From: Adiantum capillus-veneris
Taxonomy: Eukaryota > Streptophyta > Polypodiopsida > Polypodiales > Pteridaceae
Assembly (NCBI GenBank): GCA_014529385.2
Contig: CM043966.1
Coordinates: 100,120,587-100,184,586 of the forward strand
Direction: 5' to 3'
Length of the DNA: 64,000 nt
Position 1 is the stretch's first letter. Each line of letters begins with the position of its first letter. The translations under genes and the position numbers were made by a program. Below the pieces are notes generated by a model. That model saw only the letters and a program-made list of their open reading frames with translations, was not told where the DNA came from and ran no database searches. This document shows positions 63,650 to 64,000 of this stretch, piece after piece.

Positions 63650-64000
63650 CCCCAGGCTCAAACCCAAGCTTGAGCCACCTTCTTTTTGTGCTATATAATG
63701 ATGGGGCTTTTGTGTAGCCTCAATTTCTTGTTGGATTGGTTTGAATTTTTTTCTCTTTGCTCATACATCTATATGATGATGTCTCGAACGCAAGCTCGAG
63801 CCACCTTCTTTTTGTGTTACAACGATGAGGCTTTGGTGTAGCCTCAATTTCTTGTTGGAGTCATTTGGAATGTTTTTTCCTTGCTCAGATATCTATATTA
63901 TGATGGCTCAAACCAATCTTGAGCCACCTTCTTTTTGTGTTACGATGATAGAGCTTTTGTGTAGCCTCAATTTCTTGTTGAAGTCATTTGGAATCTTTTT
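63650..64000 (+). repeat. Tandem repeat, about 123-bp unit, running off the window
   Basis: GAGCCACCTTCTTTTTGTG occurs near 63673, 63799 and 63921, followed each time by a TTGTGTAGCC or TGGTGTAGCC phrase and CTCAATTTCTTGTTG. Before it stands a partial palindrome (GGCTCAAACCCAAGCTTGAGCC and relatives) related in style to that of the 390-bp array. Confidence 0.88.

Overview
This is nuclear DNA from a land plant, and almost all of it is transposable elements and their debris. The evidence is the mix of Ty1/copia and Ty3/gypsy elements, one carrying an initiator-methionine tRNA primer site (TGGTATCAGAG), a broken PXY/TDR-like leucine-rich-repeat receptor kinase, and abundant (CT)n/(GA)n microsatellites. 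The style of the retroelement proteins and a Helitron fused to an endonuclease make me lean towards a fern or another large-genome, non-angiosperm plant, but the species is not decided by the sequence. No intact ordinary host gene was found.

Layout. 1-4457: a Ty1/copia element (Copia-A), cut by the window edge, with its 3' LTR. 4585-5645: a foldback element with about 248-bp inverted arms, each arm itself a palindrome. 5646-14813: mostly non-coding, with a minus-strand coiled-coil pseudogene (7990-9510) and a PXY/TDR-like receptor-kinase pseudogene (11896-12895). 14819-23702: a complete LTR element with a GTCAC target duplication that has gag and protease but no reverse transcriptase or integrase (TR-GAG type); it carries an internal polypurine tract, an LTR-like piece and an A16 run that look like a captured retroelement mRNA end. 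It splits an older reading frame. 24882-25661: five (CT)n arrays. 25685-31286: a decayed AT-rich Helentron (zinc finger, DUF6570-like region, HUH Rep, PIF1-like helicase, endonuclease/exonuclease/phosphatase domain).

32374-43407: a minus-strand Ty3/gypsy element (Gypsy-B) whose protease was split at the active site by a younger Ty1/copia element (Copia-B, 36007-41186, 227-bp LTRs differing at 3 sites); a 324-bp MITE sits in its gag. 44535-47560: a plus-strand Ty3/gypsy remnant (Gypsy-C) with a microsatellite in RNase H and a 220-bp MITE in the integrase tail. 47878-49081: an unrecognised broken gene. 50110-51499: a divergent histone H3-like gene on the minus strand, head to head with a second H3-like N-terminus; a third lies at 59126. 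All three have a TATAAATA box. 51877-57424: a minus-strand LTR element with only 175-bp LTRs, no retroviral proteins and exon-like reading frames. 60150-62580: a tandem repeat (about 390-bp units, some shortened to about 175 bp), each unit with a long palindrome; a second, about 123-bp repeat closes the window.

The genes do not form a pathway. The picture is of nested insertions: MITEs and copia in gypsy elements, a non-autonomous LTR element in an older frame, and gene fragments apparently carried by several elements.
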